Positions 36,017-44,877 of a stretch of 64,000 nt of DNA are shown piece after piece. The DNA comes from Pedobacter sp. MC2016-05 (GTDB lineage: Bacteria; Bacteroidota; Bacteroidia; Sphingobacteriales; Sphingobacteriaceae). The notes under the pieces are model-generated. The model worked only from the letters and a program-made list of their open reading frames with translations, did no database searches and was not told the DNA's origin. The translations under genes and the position numbers were made by a program. Each line of letters starts with the position of its first letter. Positions within the stretch are counted from its first letter, which is position 1. Where the stretch lies: contig NZ_JAPIVT010000006.1 in assembly GCF_026239735.1 (NCBI RefSeq), positions 62,001 to 126,000 of the forward strand, given 5' to 3'.

Positions 36017-38461
36017 TTATTTATTAGCCCAGCGATCAGCAAGCATTTTGATGAAGTATCCGCCGACCACACTCCTAGCCTGAAAACCGGCTTTTTTTCC
36101 GCTGATGGTTTCATGCCAATCGCTTAATGGCACCTTATCCGAAGTTTCACTTGTAAATTTGTGTATGGGTTTGATAAACTTTTGAAATTCCTGCTGATTG
36201 TCGCTCAAGGTTGCTGTCCATATAATCCAATCAGATTTTGTATAGGATTTGCGGCTATCAAGCGGTAAACCAAAAGCATTTTGCTTGGTTAAATAGTAGT
36301 TGATTTCTTTGCGGTAAACATCATTAGGAAATAAATTCAGTTTTAATAATTTATCCCAAATCAGGTTATATTTTTGGCTCCAGGTGTTTTTATCATTGAA
36401 GGTTAATGCGTAATGGTCGCCGGCATCGGCAAGTTTTTGCCAATTTTTGGCCATATCCAATGCAGCATTTCTATACTTCAAGGCTACATCTGTTTTGCCC
36501 AACTGCTGCGCAAGCTGGGCATAAACACCCAAGCCGACAATTGCTTTTACCGATAAATTCGCATTTCGAGCCAAATGACCAGCAAAATCATCAGTACATA
36601 ATTGGTTCGTTGGATCGAAACCTTCTTTAAAAAGATAGTTAGCCCATCTCGACATTTCTTTCCAGTGCTTCTCTGCATAACCGGCATTACCTTCAGCTTT
36701 GGCAACAGCACCCACCAAAATGATCATATTTCCCGCTTCTTCCACCGGCATATCTTCGCCATAAATCTGCCCATTGGCTATTGGATATGTTCCTATATCA
36801 TGCGCAGGATAATCCTTGTTCCATTTTCCGCTTTCCGAATAGTAGAAAATACCATTCAACATTCCTTTTAATAATTCAGGGTTGTAAAGCAAATATTGCG
36901 GTGCCGATGGATAAGTAACATCTACCGTATTGATAAAACCGCCACTAAAATTCTCCTTTGACAGAAATAAAATATCGCCATTTGGGGCATAGACAATTTT
37001 GTGCGCTGCAATACTTTGGCGATAAGCCAATTTGCACATATCGGCATATTCCTTGCCGCCAGCTTTAGTTGCATCGGCGACTAACTTAGCATCAAAAGCT
37101 TTTGTTTTGGCTTTAAGTGTTGAGTAATCGTCGTTAGCTTGTATAAGTTGGCTCTCGAAAGTGCTTGATGGAAAAGTTCTCCAAATTGGCGATAATTGAT
37201 CTCCGAAATATTCAATTGATTTTAGGTCATCATAACCCAGCATCACATATTTTTCTACCGCCTTTGCGCCAACCGCACCAAAAGGAATGATAGTACTTAA
37301 ATCTTGTGTTTTAACATTAATAGCGTTTGAAGCTTGCGGGTATTGCCCAGACTTAAAACTATTTAAATTCGAGATTTGAGTACCAATAAATTGCTTTGCT
37401 CCAAATTTAGAAGGAACCGCCACATACATATAACCCCAGTCAATTCGTAAATCATCATTTTTCTTTTTTAGAATCGGTTGCTCTACCGTACCTGCTTTTA
37501 AAATGGATAAATTATTGTTGGTATTTTTCCAAACGGAAACAGCCTGATTAGGCGTATTAACCGCTAAATTGGATGAAGCACTAAAATAGATATCAACCTT
37601 GTGTGCTTTGTCATCAGCAGATTTTACTGCGTAAGTAATATAGCTAATCGGCCTTGCCGTTAATTTGATATCGTTTAATAGCAGTGGCGAAGTGAAGGTC
37701 ACTTTTAAATTTACACCACCGCATTTAAAATCGTAAATGGTATTGGTAGCTTCAACGGCTACATTGGTTTGTATTGCTTTTAATACTTGAGAACCATTCG
37801 GAATTTCTTCTACAATTCCTGCGTCAAGATGCCTTCCCCCTGCTGTATTTTTACAATCAATAGCTAAAAGGTTTTGGCCAGGATTTAAAATGCCCTCTTC
37901 AATTGGAATATAAATGTATTCGTGTACCCAACCGTCTTTTTCATAAATCGTTTTACCATTTAGATAAACGATAACATTATCATCATGACTAAGCTTTAAA
38001 TATTTTTTAGCTGATGAAGACTTACTAACTGAAAACTTTCTGCGATAATAAATTTCATCCGTATTCCATTTTGTCTTGGCCGTATTATCGTCGCCAAAGG
38101 GAGCCTCATTCTTTTTCCAATCACTGTCGTCAAAACCTAGGCTGTTCCAATCTGTCGCTGGCTTCTTAAATGTATAGCTAGCCTGGTAACTGGTTTCATC
38201 GGCAGCTGGCAAAATTGTTTTATAGTTTTTCGACTCAGCACCTAGAAAACGATAAAACTTGCCATCAACTTTAGCCACACCTAAAAGCGATTGTTCTTTG
38301 CCTGTCCAATGTTTGGTTACCGAATTGTTTAATTCATCGCCAAAAGACCAAATGCTTAAATAGGTATCGTGAGCAATTAAAGGATAAGCTGGAGCCTTAT
38401 CTTGAGCTTGAACATTAAAATGTAAGATGCAGCAAAATGCAAAGAAGTATAGTTTTCTCAT
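36017..38461 (-). CDS. Secreted DUF4965/DUF1793 (glutaminase-A-like) protein with inserted beta-galactosidase-like sandwich domain
   Basis: The 814-residue product has a signal peptide (to residue 20), an N-terminal segment PLIAHDTYLSIWSFGDELNNS typical of the DUF4964/DUF5127/DUF4965/DUF1793 group, and a C-terminal alpha-helical half (DVTYPSAPQYLLYNPELLKGML, HDIGTYPIANGQIYGEDMPVEEAGNM, TDDFAGHLARNANLSVKAIVGLG). Fungal GtaA of this group is named glutaminase. Here a sugar-binding-like beta sandwich is inserted at about 98-215 (DWNSLGFDDSDWKKNEAPFG, YYRRKFSV, VYLNGK, GQNLLAIDCKN). With this insert and in a mannan locus a glycosidase role is as likely as a glutaminase role. It is the first gene after two operator palindromes. 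Confidence 0.82.
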   Translation of the reverse strand: MRKLYFFAFCCILHFNVQAQDKAPAYPLIAHDTYLSIWSFGDELNNSVTKHWTGKEQSLLGVAKVDGKFYRFLGAESKNYKTILPAADETSYQASYTFKKPATDWNSLGFDDSDWKKNEAPFGDDNTAKTKWNTDEIYYRRKFSVSKSSSAKKYLKLSHDDNVIVYLNGKTIYEKDGWVHEYIYIPIEEGILNPGQNLLAIDCKNTAGGRHLDAGIVEEIPNGSQVLKAIQTNVAVEATNTIYDFKCGGVNLKVTFTSPLLLNDIKLTARPISYITYAVKSADDKAHKVDIYFSASSNLAVNTPNQAVSVWKNTNNNLSILKAGTVEQPILKKKNDDLRIDWGYMYVAVPSKFGAKQFIGTQISNLNSFKSGQYPQASNAINVKTQDLSTIIPFGAVGAKAVEKYVMLGYDDLKSIEYFGDQLSPIWRTFPSSTFESQLIQANDDYSTLKAKTKAFDAKLVADATKAGGKEYADMCKLAYRQSIAAHKIVYAPNGDILFLSKENFSGGFINTVDVTYPSAPQYLLYNPELLKGMLNGIFYYSESGKWNKDYPAHDIGTYPIANGQIYGEDMPVEEAGNMIILVGAVAKAEGNAGYAEKHWKEMSRWANYLFKEGFDPTNQLCTDDFAGHLARNANLSVKAIVGLGVYAQLAQQLGKTDVALKYRNAALDMAKNWQKLADAGDHYALTFNDKNTWSQKYNLIWDKLLKLNLFPNDVYRKEINYYLTKQNAFGLPLDSRKSYTKSDWIIWTATLSDNQQEFQKFIKPIHKFTSETSDKVPLSDWHETISGKKAGFQARSVVGGYFIKMLADRWANK

Positions 38462-38481
38462 AAACAGAATATTTGGTTACG

Positions 38482-38493
38482 TTAAACGTTTTA
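38482..38493. promoter_or_regulatory. Candidate LacI-family operator, one mismatch
   Basis: TTAAACGTTTTA, one base off the perfect palindrome, 20 bp before the start codon of the DUF4965 gene, where a bound repressor would block transcription. Confidence 0.62.
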
Positions 38494-38579
38494 CTAATCT
38501 GACAAATCACTTCTTTTAATTTAAATTAAAAGAAAAAAATTTCAGATATTGATTTGAGATTGACCTAGGCCTTAAAACA

Positions 38580-38591
38580 TAAAACGTTTTA
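38580..38591. promoter_or_regulatory. Candidate LacI-family operator, perfect palindrome
   Basis: TAAAACGTTTTA, between the lacI-type gene and the DUF4965 gene, 98 bp centre to centre from the site at 38482. Confidence 0.72.
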
Positions 38592-38666
38592 CTAATTCAA
38601 TATTAAAGAATTAAATTCCATATTAAAATAGCTGATTCGCAACATTTTAGTTACAGGAAATAGAAA

Positions 38667-39668
38667 CTATCTTTCAATGAGTTTTGCAGGAATAATCACC
38701 TTTTGATTTTCTGCTTTGGCTTTAGAAGAGAGCTGATTTAGAATAAGTTGTATAACAGTTTCGGCAATTTCTTCGAGGGGTTGTTGAACAGCAGAAATGC
38801 TAGGCGTATGAAGTTCAAAAACCTCATGATCATCATAGGCAATAACCGAAAAGTCATCTCCTATTTGCTTATTAAGTTGTTTTAGGGCTTTTAAACCACT
38901 GATGGCTAAATAATTGGTAGCAAATAGTACCGCATCAATTTCTTTTGAAAGGAACAGGTTTTTCATTTCTTCAATGGATTCGGTTTCATCCTGATTGAAA
39001 TGAATTTTGAGTACCAGCTCGTCCGAATAGGTAATCTGATGATCGATCAAAGCTTGTTTATAACCATCAAAACGTTCCACGATTTGTTCTACATCGATAT
39101 CAGTAGTTACAAGTGCAATTTTTCGTTTACCATCTTTGATGAAACTTTCTATAGATTTATAAGAGGCTTTAAAATGATCGGCACCTACATAATGAGTTTC
39201 CACATCCGATAAATTTCTATCGAACAAAATCACAGGTTTATTATCCGCCAGTAAAGCATTAATATCTTCTTCGATTCCTTTGGTAGGTGAGATGATATAA
39301 CCATCAACCTTCCTCGATTTAAACATATTGATTAAGTCTTTCGCCTTTTCAACATCATTTTCTGTACTGGAATAAATGATTTTATAGCCCTTTTTATACG
39401 CTTTATCTTCTATTAAGCGAGCAATACGGGAAAAGAATGAGTTGGAAATATCTTCAATAATTAATCCGATGATGTTCGAGTTACCTGTACGTAAACTCCT
39501 TGCAATTTGATTGGGTTTATAACCACTTTCTTTAATAATCTCTTCCACTTTCTTAATCACAGCTTCGCTAATCGATTTCTCTTTTGCTTTACCATTAATG
39601 ATAAATGAAACTGTTGTGATAGATACACCTGCCTTAACGGCGATATCTTTTATGGAAAGGGTTTTCAT
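38667..39668 (-). CDS. LacI-family transcriptional regulator
   Basis: The 333-residue product has the LacI helix-turn-helix at its N-terminus (LSIKDIAVKAGVSITTVSFIINGK), the hinge region GYKPNQIARSLRTGNSNIIGLI at about 51-72 and a periplasmic-binding-protein-like effector domain to the end (DISNSFFSRIARLIEDKAYKKGY, VDGYIISPT, SVIAYDDHEVFEL). It is cytosolic. The palindromes at 38580 and 38482 lie directly after it, before the DUF4965 gene, and the same motif precedes other genes of the locus, so it is the prime candidate for the local regulator. The effector is probably a mannose-derived sugar. A weak TTAACGTTTT string near 39821 might allow self-control. Confidence 0.93.
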   Translation of the reverse strand: MKTLSIKDIAVKAGVSITTVSFIINGKAKEKSISEAVIKKVEEIIKESGYKPNQIARSLRTGNSNIIGLIIEDISNSFFSRIARLIEDKAYKKGYKIIYSSTENDVEKAKDLINMFKSRKVDGYIISPTKGIEEDINALLADNKPVILFDRNLSDVETHYVGADHFKASYKSIESFIKDGKRKIALVTTDIDVEQIVERFDGYKQALIDHQITYSDELVLKIHFNQDETESIEEMKNLFLSKEIDAVLFATNYLAISGLKALKQLNKQIGDDFSVIAYDDHEVFELHTPSISAVQQPLEEIAETVIQLILNQLSSKAKAENQKVIIPAKLIER

Positions 39669-39836
39669 TCTTTAGCGCTTCAGATGATATATTGTAATAA
39701 GTCTCCCGTATTTATATAGGGATTTTTCAATTTTTGCTAATATAAAGCATCTTGATTAATATTTTCTTAATATTAATCGATTTAGGTTCTGCCGTTTTGT
39801 AAAATATTCATACCTGATTGTTAACGTTTTGTTAAA

Positions 39837-39868
39837 ACAGAAAAGGCACATTTAAGTGCCTTTTCTGT
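39837..39868 (-). terminator. Hairpin terminator after susD
   Basis: A 13-bp perfect stem (ACAGAAAAGGCAC / GTGCCTTTTCTGT, 39837-39849 with 39856-39868) with a six-base loop, 4 bp after the stop codon at 39873. The T-run behind it on the minus strand is short (TTTT). Confidence 0.72.
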
Positions 39869-39872
39869 TGAA

Positions 39873-41516
39873 TTAATAACCTGGATTTTGTTTTAGGTTT
39901 GGGTTAAGTGCAATTTGTTGCTGTGGTATTGGATATAATTGTCTGTTTGCATTGGTTGGCTTATGATCCCACCAATCCGTTGTTGCAAATTTTCCAAAAC
40001 GTATCAAATCGTCGCGACGGAATCCTTCAAAAATGAACTCACGCCCACGCTCTACCAACAATTCATCTAAAGTTAGGGTTGCCGTTGTATATTGATTTGC
40101 AGGCCAATCTGCTGCTGCAAAAGCTCTTACTTTGCAATCATTAATTAATTTTACCGCCTCTGCAGTGGCCGTGCCCCCATTTTTACGCATTAAAGCTTCT
40201 GCTTTGGCAAAATAAATCCATGTTAAACGATAAATGTTCCAATCCGTATTGTTATAAACATTACTCGGTTGTGTAGTTGCGTTTGCAACTTGGTTACCCA
40301 GTTTATATTTATTAAAACGTACACCGCTGTTTTCTTCACCTTCGCTCATGTTAGAAACAGTAGATCCAGTTTTATTTTTCTGTATATTATCCACAAACTC
40401 CAACTGCTTACCATCATATTCATTTCCACCAGTTGCAATTAGTGGTTGCCCGTTATCAAAACGTGTCATTTTACCTTCCAGTAACCATGTTCTTTTTCTT
40501 AAATCGGCATCAACATATTTGGTAAAATTTCCTGGCACAACTACAATACCATCGTTACCATTTCTACTTCCGCCATAAATAAACTGCTGATTAAAGTGGT
40601 AAAAATCGCTTGGGAAACCTGGTTGGAAATTAGCTCTTTGGAATTCGTATGCTACAGAGAAAATAGTTTCTTTACTTAAATCGTTATCAGGTTTAAACTG
40701 ATCGGTGATATTAGGATCCAAAGCTATGTTGCCGTTCATTCCACCAGCTTGGTTCGAAATTATTTTATCCGCAGCTGCGATGCAATCATCCCAACGGGCA
40801 GTGCCTGTCCATGCTTCAGCATTTAAGTAAAGCTCTACCAGCATGGCATAACCTCCAGCCTGGCTCATTCTACCTAACATGGCTTTTGATAGTTTTGGCG
40901 CTTTTTCTATATTATCCTTAATTTCTTTTTCAATGAAATTAAACACTTCAGTTCGGCTCATTGTAGATGGCCTAGCTGGCTCTCCAACCACAGTAACTAC
41001 CGGGATGTTACCAAACAAATCCATCAATTTTAAATAATGATAAGCCCTGAACAACTTAAGTTCAGCTAAAAAAGCATCCTTTTCCTGTTGAGTAATCCCT
41101 AACTGCCCAGCATCCCTTTTTTCTAAATTCTCGATTGGCACGTTACATAAACCCACACCCCAATACATAAGCGACCAGGCATTATTTATTCCACCTTCAT
41201 CAACCGTCCAGGTGTGGTAATGTAGCCTTTTCCATTTACCACCATCCTCACCGTGGCGACCTTTGGTTGGCCAGGCAAGTTGATCGGCAGAAAGCTCGGC
41301 TAAACGCCACCAACCATCCTGCCCTGCTGAAGTTCCCCATGCATTTGCATGCGTATATGGCCTCAAAACAGCAGAGATAATTTCATTTTTGTTGGTGTAA
41401 AAATTCTCACTACTAATGGTATCATACAAATTCTCATCTAGTTTTGTACAACCGTTTGCCGTAATTAACAGCATTGCTGCTAAACACGATGAATATATTT
41501 TATTTAATGTTTTCAT
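39873..41516 (-). CDS. SusD/RagB-family outer-membrane lipoprotein
   Basis: I start at 41516 (MKTLNKIYSSCLAAMLLITANGC), which leaves 10 bp to the susC stop; a Met seven codons earlier would overlap susC. The 547-residue product has a lipoprotein Cys in ANGC, the SusD start LDENLYDTISSENFY, and AELKLFRAYHYLKLMDLFGNIPVV as TPR-like core. It ends with the usual QLYPIPQQQIALNPNLKQNPGY. It differs clearly from the two SusD proteins of the mannan locus, so it probably binds another ligand or another size of fragment. A terminator follows; no enzyme gene shares the transcript. Confidence 0.94.
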   Translation of the reverse strand: MKTLNKIYSSCLAAMLLITANGCTKLDENLYDTISSENFYTNKNEIISAVLRPYTHANAWGTSAGQDGWWRLAELSADQLAWPTKGRHGEDGGKWKRLHYHTWTVDEGGINNAWSLMYWGVGLCNVPIENLEKRDAGQLGITQQEKDAFLAELKLFRAYHYLKLMDLFGNIPVVTVVGEPARPSTMSRTEVFNFIEKEIKDNIEKAPKLSKAMLGRMSQAGGYAMLVELYLNAEAWTGTARWDDCIAAADKIISNQAGGMNGNIALDPNITDQFKPDNDLSKETIFSVAYEFQRANFQPGFPSDFYHFNQQFIYGGSRNGNDGIVVVPGNFTKYVDADLRKRTWLLEGKMTRFDNGQPLIATGGNEYDGKQLEFVDNIQKNKTGSTVSNMSEGEENSGVRFNKYKLGNQVANATTQPSNVYNNTDWNIYRLTWIYFAKAEALMRKNGGTATAEAVKLINDCKVRAFAAADWPANQYTTATLTLDELLVERGREFIFEGFRRDDLIRFGKFATTDWWDHKPTNANRQLYPIPQQQIALNPNLKQNPGY

Positions 41517-41526
41517 GTTATTCAGT

Positions 41527-44500
41527 TTAAAATCCAAAGCTTACACCTAATAAGAAAGATGAGGTGCTTGGGTAAGGCCCTCTACCATCTACACCTAAAA
41601 CACCATCGTTTGCTGGTTGGCCTAAGCCTGTATCCTTAACAAAATCCGGGTCGTTACCTGTGTATTTTGTAAAAGTGGCTAAGTTTTGTCCCGTGATATA
41701 AGCTCTCAAATTTCGGATGTTTTTCGATTTCAGCTTGAAAGTATATCCGAAGGTTACCTCGTCAATTTTTAAGAAACTACCATCCTCGATATAATAATCG
41801 GAGTACATGTAGGTATCATTAATCTGAGCATACTTATCAAATGCAGAACTTAACAAATTGGTACCCGAAACTTTGTTACCGTAAGAAAGTGCAGTAGTAT
41901 TTAAAATTTGGTAATCAAATTTACCTCTTAAGAAGACACGCAAATCGAACTGTTTATAATTAAAGCTATTGGTTAACGATAAATAATATTTTGGGATAGC
42001 ATTACCGATCACCGCTAAATCTGTTTGATCTCTATTAAATGAGTTATTGATTTGGTCATTCCTCACCGGCTGACCATTTCTATTAAAGAATAACCATTTT
42101 CCATCGGCAGTAAAGCCTGCGAAGCGTTTACCCCAGAAATCGCCAATCTTGCCGCCTTCGTAAATACGGATGGAGTTACCTAAATCTCCAAAACCGCCTA
42201 TGCCAGATGTAGAAAGATAATCTCTTTTATATTCGCTATTTGAATAAGAATCTAATTTATTGCTTGTGGTACTTGCAGCTAAATCAATGTTGTATTTAAA
42301 ATCTTTTCCCTTAACGGCTTGATAGCTTAATGCCAGCTCAATACCTTTTGCAGAAATCGATCCTACGTTTGTATAAATCGACGAACGCACAAATGGCGGT
42401 TGTGGTGAATCGTAATTATCCAATAAATCTTTGGTTACGCGTTTAAACAAATCTAATGATCCGGAAAGACGGCTTGAAAAAAGCGTAAAATCTAAACCTA
42501 AGTTAATCTCTTGTTTCTTTTCCCATCTCAAATTTGGATTTGGGTTGGTGTTCGGACCATAGGTTTCGCGATATTGGCCATCAGGATAAAGATAAACTCC
42601 ACCTGTACCTAATGTTACCAAAGATGCATAGTTCGAAATACCTGAATTACCAGTTTCGCCGTATCCAACTCTCACTTTCAAATTATTCACCCATTTCACG
42701 TTCTCCATAAATTTTTCTTCGGTAACTGTCCAACCGGCAGAAACGGCAGGGAAATTTGCCCATTTATTATTTACACCAAAACGTGATGAGCCTTCTCTAC
42801 GCAAAATGGCTTGTAAGTAATACCTGTTTTTGAAGGTATAGTTCACTCTTCCGAAAAAAGCAATTAACGTATTGTCATTTTTAAAACTTCCTAGAAATGC
42901 TTTACCAGCAGACAATTGATTACCTGCATTTAAATTATTTTCTTGGAACTGATCGTTTAAGAAACCTAAGTTTCCGGCATTAAAACCCTCATTAACTTCA
43001 TAGCGGTAACTATAGCCACCAATTGCAGTTAAGCTGTGGTCGTCGCCAAATGTAGTTGCATATTGTAAAGTTGGCTCTACGTTAAAATTCTGCTCCAAAA
43101 CAGTTGATCTGGCGGCATAACCTCCATTTTTATAAATGTCATTCTCTAAGGAATATTCGCCAAATACCGATCGATATGATCCATCAATGTAGCTGTTGCG
43201 TTGAACGGCACCAAAAACGGAAGCTTTGAAACCTTTAAAGATCTCGTATTCTGCTTTAGCATCAATAGAGCTGGTTTGTTGTTGTCTTTTATTGGTTTCT
43301 TGCTCTAACCTGGCCAATTCGTTGGTCGCATTTGGATCAAAAAACCAGCTCCCGTCAGGGTTGTAATAAGATTGGGTAGGGTTCCGGGTTAACTGATTTT
43401 CCCAGCCACCACCGCCAAGCAAATCTCCTTTATTAAAATTGGTCGATAAGTTTACCTGTGTAAATAATTTATCATCAAGACCTTTCGAGTTTAAGTTCAA
43501 TCTTATCCCATATTCCGTACGACGGTTATTTTTTGCAAAACCCTGTAAATCGCGATAGTTGATACTGGCCCTGTAACTTGTCTTTTCAGAACCGCCAGAC
43601 ATAGAAAGGTTATGGTTCTGACTTAAGTTTTCCTTATTCACTAGATCATTAAATGGATCAAGCGAAGCACCATAATCCTGGCGATCGAACTGTCCACTTC
43701 GGATTTTCTCTCTGAATTCATCTACAGTTAAAAAATCTGGTCTTTGATACAAATATTCTTTACGCAAATAGCCTGAATAATCGAAACGAGCTGGCCCTGC
43801 TTTACCTTTTTTAGTGGTAACGAGAATTACGCCGGCATTTGCCCTTGTACCGTAAATTGCGGCACCCGAGCCATCTTTAAGCACACTAAATGATGCGATA
43901 TCATCTTGCTGCAAAAGATCTAAATTTCCTCCCGGAATTCCATCAATAACAATTAGCGGACTTTGGCTACCCGTTACAGATGTTACCCCACGAAGCTGCA
44001 CACCTACACCTGAATTTGGGTTAGATCCGCCCGTTCGGGTAATTTGTAAACCTGCAACTTTACCTTGTAATAAATCTAGCGGGTTTCGCGACCCACTTTG
44101 CCTAAATTGAGAAGTATCTACCGTGGCAATCGCCGATGTTACCTCTTTGGCCTTTAGGGTACCATAACCCACTACTACTACTTCATCCAATTTTTGCGAA
44201 GCTGATGGTACAAGATTGACTGTTAAGGGTGCTGTACCATTACCAGCAGGAATAGATTTGGTTTGATAACCAATATAACTGAATACTAAAACATCAGTTG
44301 GAGCAGTAACAGCTATAGAAAATCGCCCATTTTCTTGAGTTACAGAACCGCCCGTTTTACCTTGAATTTTGATTCCAACTCCAGGTAAACCGATTTTTTT
44401 TTCGTCTAAAACCACTCCGGTAATTGTCTTTTGTCCGGCGGCACCGGCTGGTGCAGTAGCGGGGCCATCTTTTGGCGGTGATGCCTGCACCGGACTTGCA

Positions 44501-44712
44501 CCACCTAATGGATTTACCGGTGCCTTAACAGAATCTGCAGGAACTGGCGTTGGGACCTTTTTAGTAGTGTCTCTTTTTGTGGTGTCTTGCTGAAAATAAT
44601 AATGATTGAAACTTTTGGTTTCTCCCATCGATTTAGCAAACAACAGGGGGCTCGAAATTAGGAACAGGCATAGGAATCCTGCAATCCTGAGTAGAATGTT
44701 TCTCATTGGCAC
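41527..44712 (-). CDS. SusC/RagA-family TonB-linked transporter with Pro/Ala-rich N-terminal extension
   Basis: The 1061-residue product has a signal peptide (to about residue 26) followed by an unusual stretch of about 65 residues rich in Pro, Ala, Lys and Asp (PTPVPADSVKAPVNPLGG and onward) before the carboxypeptidase-regulatory-like domain (ITGVVLDEKKIGLPGVGI, near 96). The plug has LDEVVVVGYGTLKAKEVTSA and VLKDGSGAAIYGTRANAGVI; the barrel ends in FGF. A Met at residue 3 is an equally good start. It forms an enzyme-free operon with the SusD at 39873. A weak match to the operator palindrome lies 97 bp upstream. Confidence 0.93.
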   Translation of the reverse strand: MPMRNILLRIAGFLCLFLISSPLLFAKSMGETKSFNHYYFQQDTTKRDTTKKVPTPVPADSVKAPVNPLGGASPVQASPPKDGPATAPAGAAGQKTITGVVLDEKKIGLPGVGIKIQGKTGGSVTQENGRFSIAVTAPTDVLVFSYIGYQTKSIPAGNGTAPLTVNLVPSASQKLDEVVVVGYGTLKAKEVTSAIATVDTSQFRQSGSRNPLDLLQGKVAGLQITRTGGSNPNSGVGVQLRGVTSVTGSQSPLIVIDGIPGGNLDLLQQDDIASFSVLKDGSGAAIYGTRANAGVILVTTKKGKAGPARFDYSGYLRKEYLYQRPDFLTVDEFREKIRSGQFDRQDYGASLDPFNDLVNKENLSQNHNLSMSGGSEKTSYRASINYRDLQGFAKNNRRTEYGIRLNLNSKGLDDKLFTQVNLSTNFNKGDLLGGGGWENQLTRNPTQSYYNPDGSWFFDPNATNELARLEQETNKRQQQTSSIDAKAEYEIFKGFKASVFGAVQRNSYIDGSYRSVFGEYSLENDIYKNGGYAARSTVLEQNFNVEPTLQYATTFGDDHSLTAIGGYSYRYEVNEGFNAGNLGFLNDQFQENNLNAGNQLSAGKAFLGSFKNDNTLIAFFGRVNYTFKNRYYLQAILRREGSSRFGVNNKWANFPAVSAGWTVTEEKFMENVKWVNNLKVRVGYGETGNSGISNYASLVTLGTGGVYLYPDGQYRETYGPNTNPNPNLRWEKKQEINLGLDFTLFSSRLSGSLDLFKRVTKDLLDNYDSPQPPFVRSSIYTNVGSISAKGIELALSYQAVKGKDFKYNIDLAASTTSNKLDSYSNSEYKRDYLSTSGIGGFGDLGNSIRIYEGGKIGDFWGKRFAGFTADGKWLFFNRNGQPVRNDQINNSFNRDQTDLAVIGNAIPKYYLSLTNSFNYKQFDLRVFLRGKFDYQILNTTALSYGNKVSGTNLLSSAFDKYAQINDTYMYSDYYIEDGSFLKIDEVTFGYTFKLKSKNIRNLRAYITGQNLATFTKYTGNDPDFVKDTGLGQPANDGVLGVDGRGPYPSTSSFLLGVSFGF

Positions 44713-44808
44713 TCATTAGTTTAGTTTATAATTAGTTACGCTATGCGTCTAACTTTCTCTTAATTAACGAGGGCGAGGGATGATTAATTAGGTACGATTA
44801 GAATTACG

Positions 44809-44820
44809 CAAAACGATTTA
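44809..44820. promoter_or_regulatory. Weak LacI-type operator-like site before susC
   Basis: CAAAACGATTTA shares 10 of 12 positions with TAAAACGTTTTA and lies upstream of the enzyme-free susCD operon. It could tie this operon to the same regulator, but by itself it is weak. Confidence 0.3.
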
Positions 44821-44877
44821 GTAACGCTTAAAAGAGACATTTGTTTTAAAAAAAATGAAAAAGTTTTTTTTGAGAAA

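Noticed and set aside
35920..36114. 64-codon open frame on the minus strand between susC and the DUF4965 gene
   Set aside because: Mostly overlaps the end of the DUF4965 gene in another frame and has low-complexity Asn/Gln/Lys composition.
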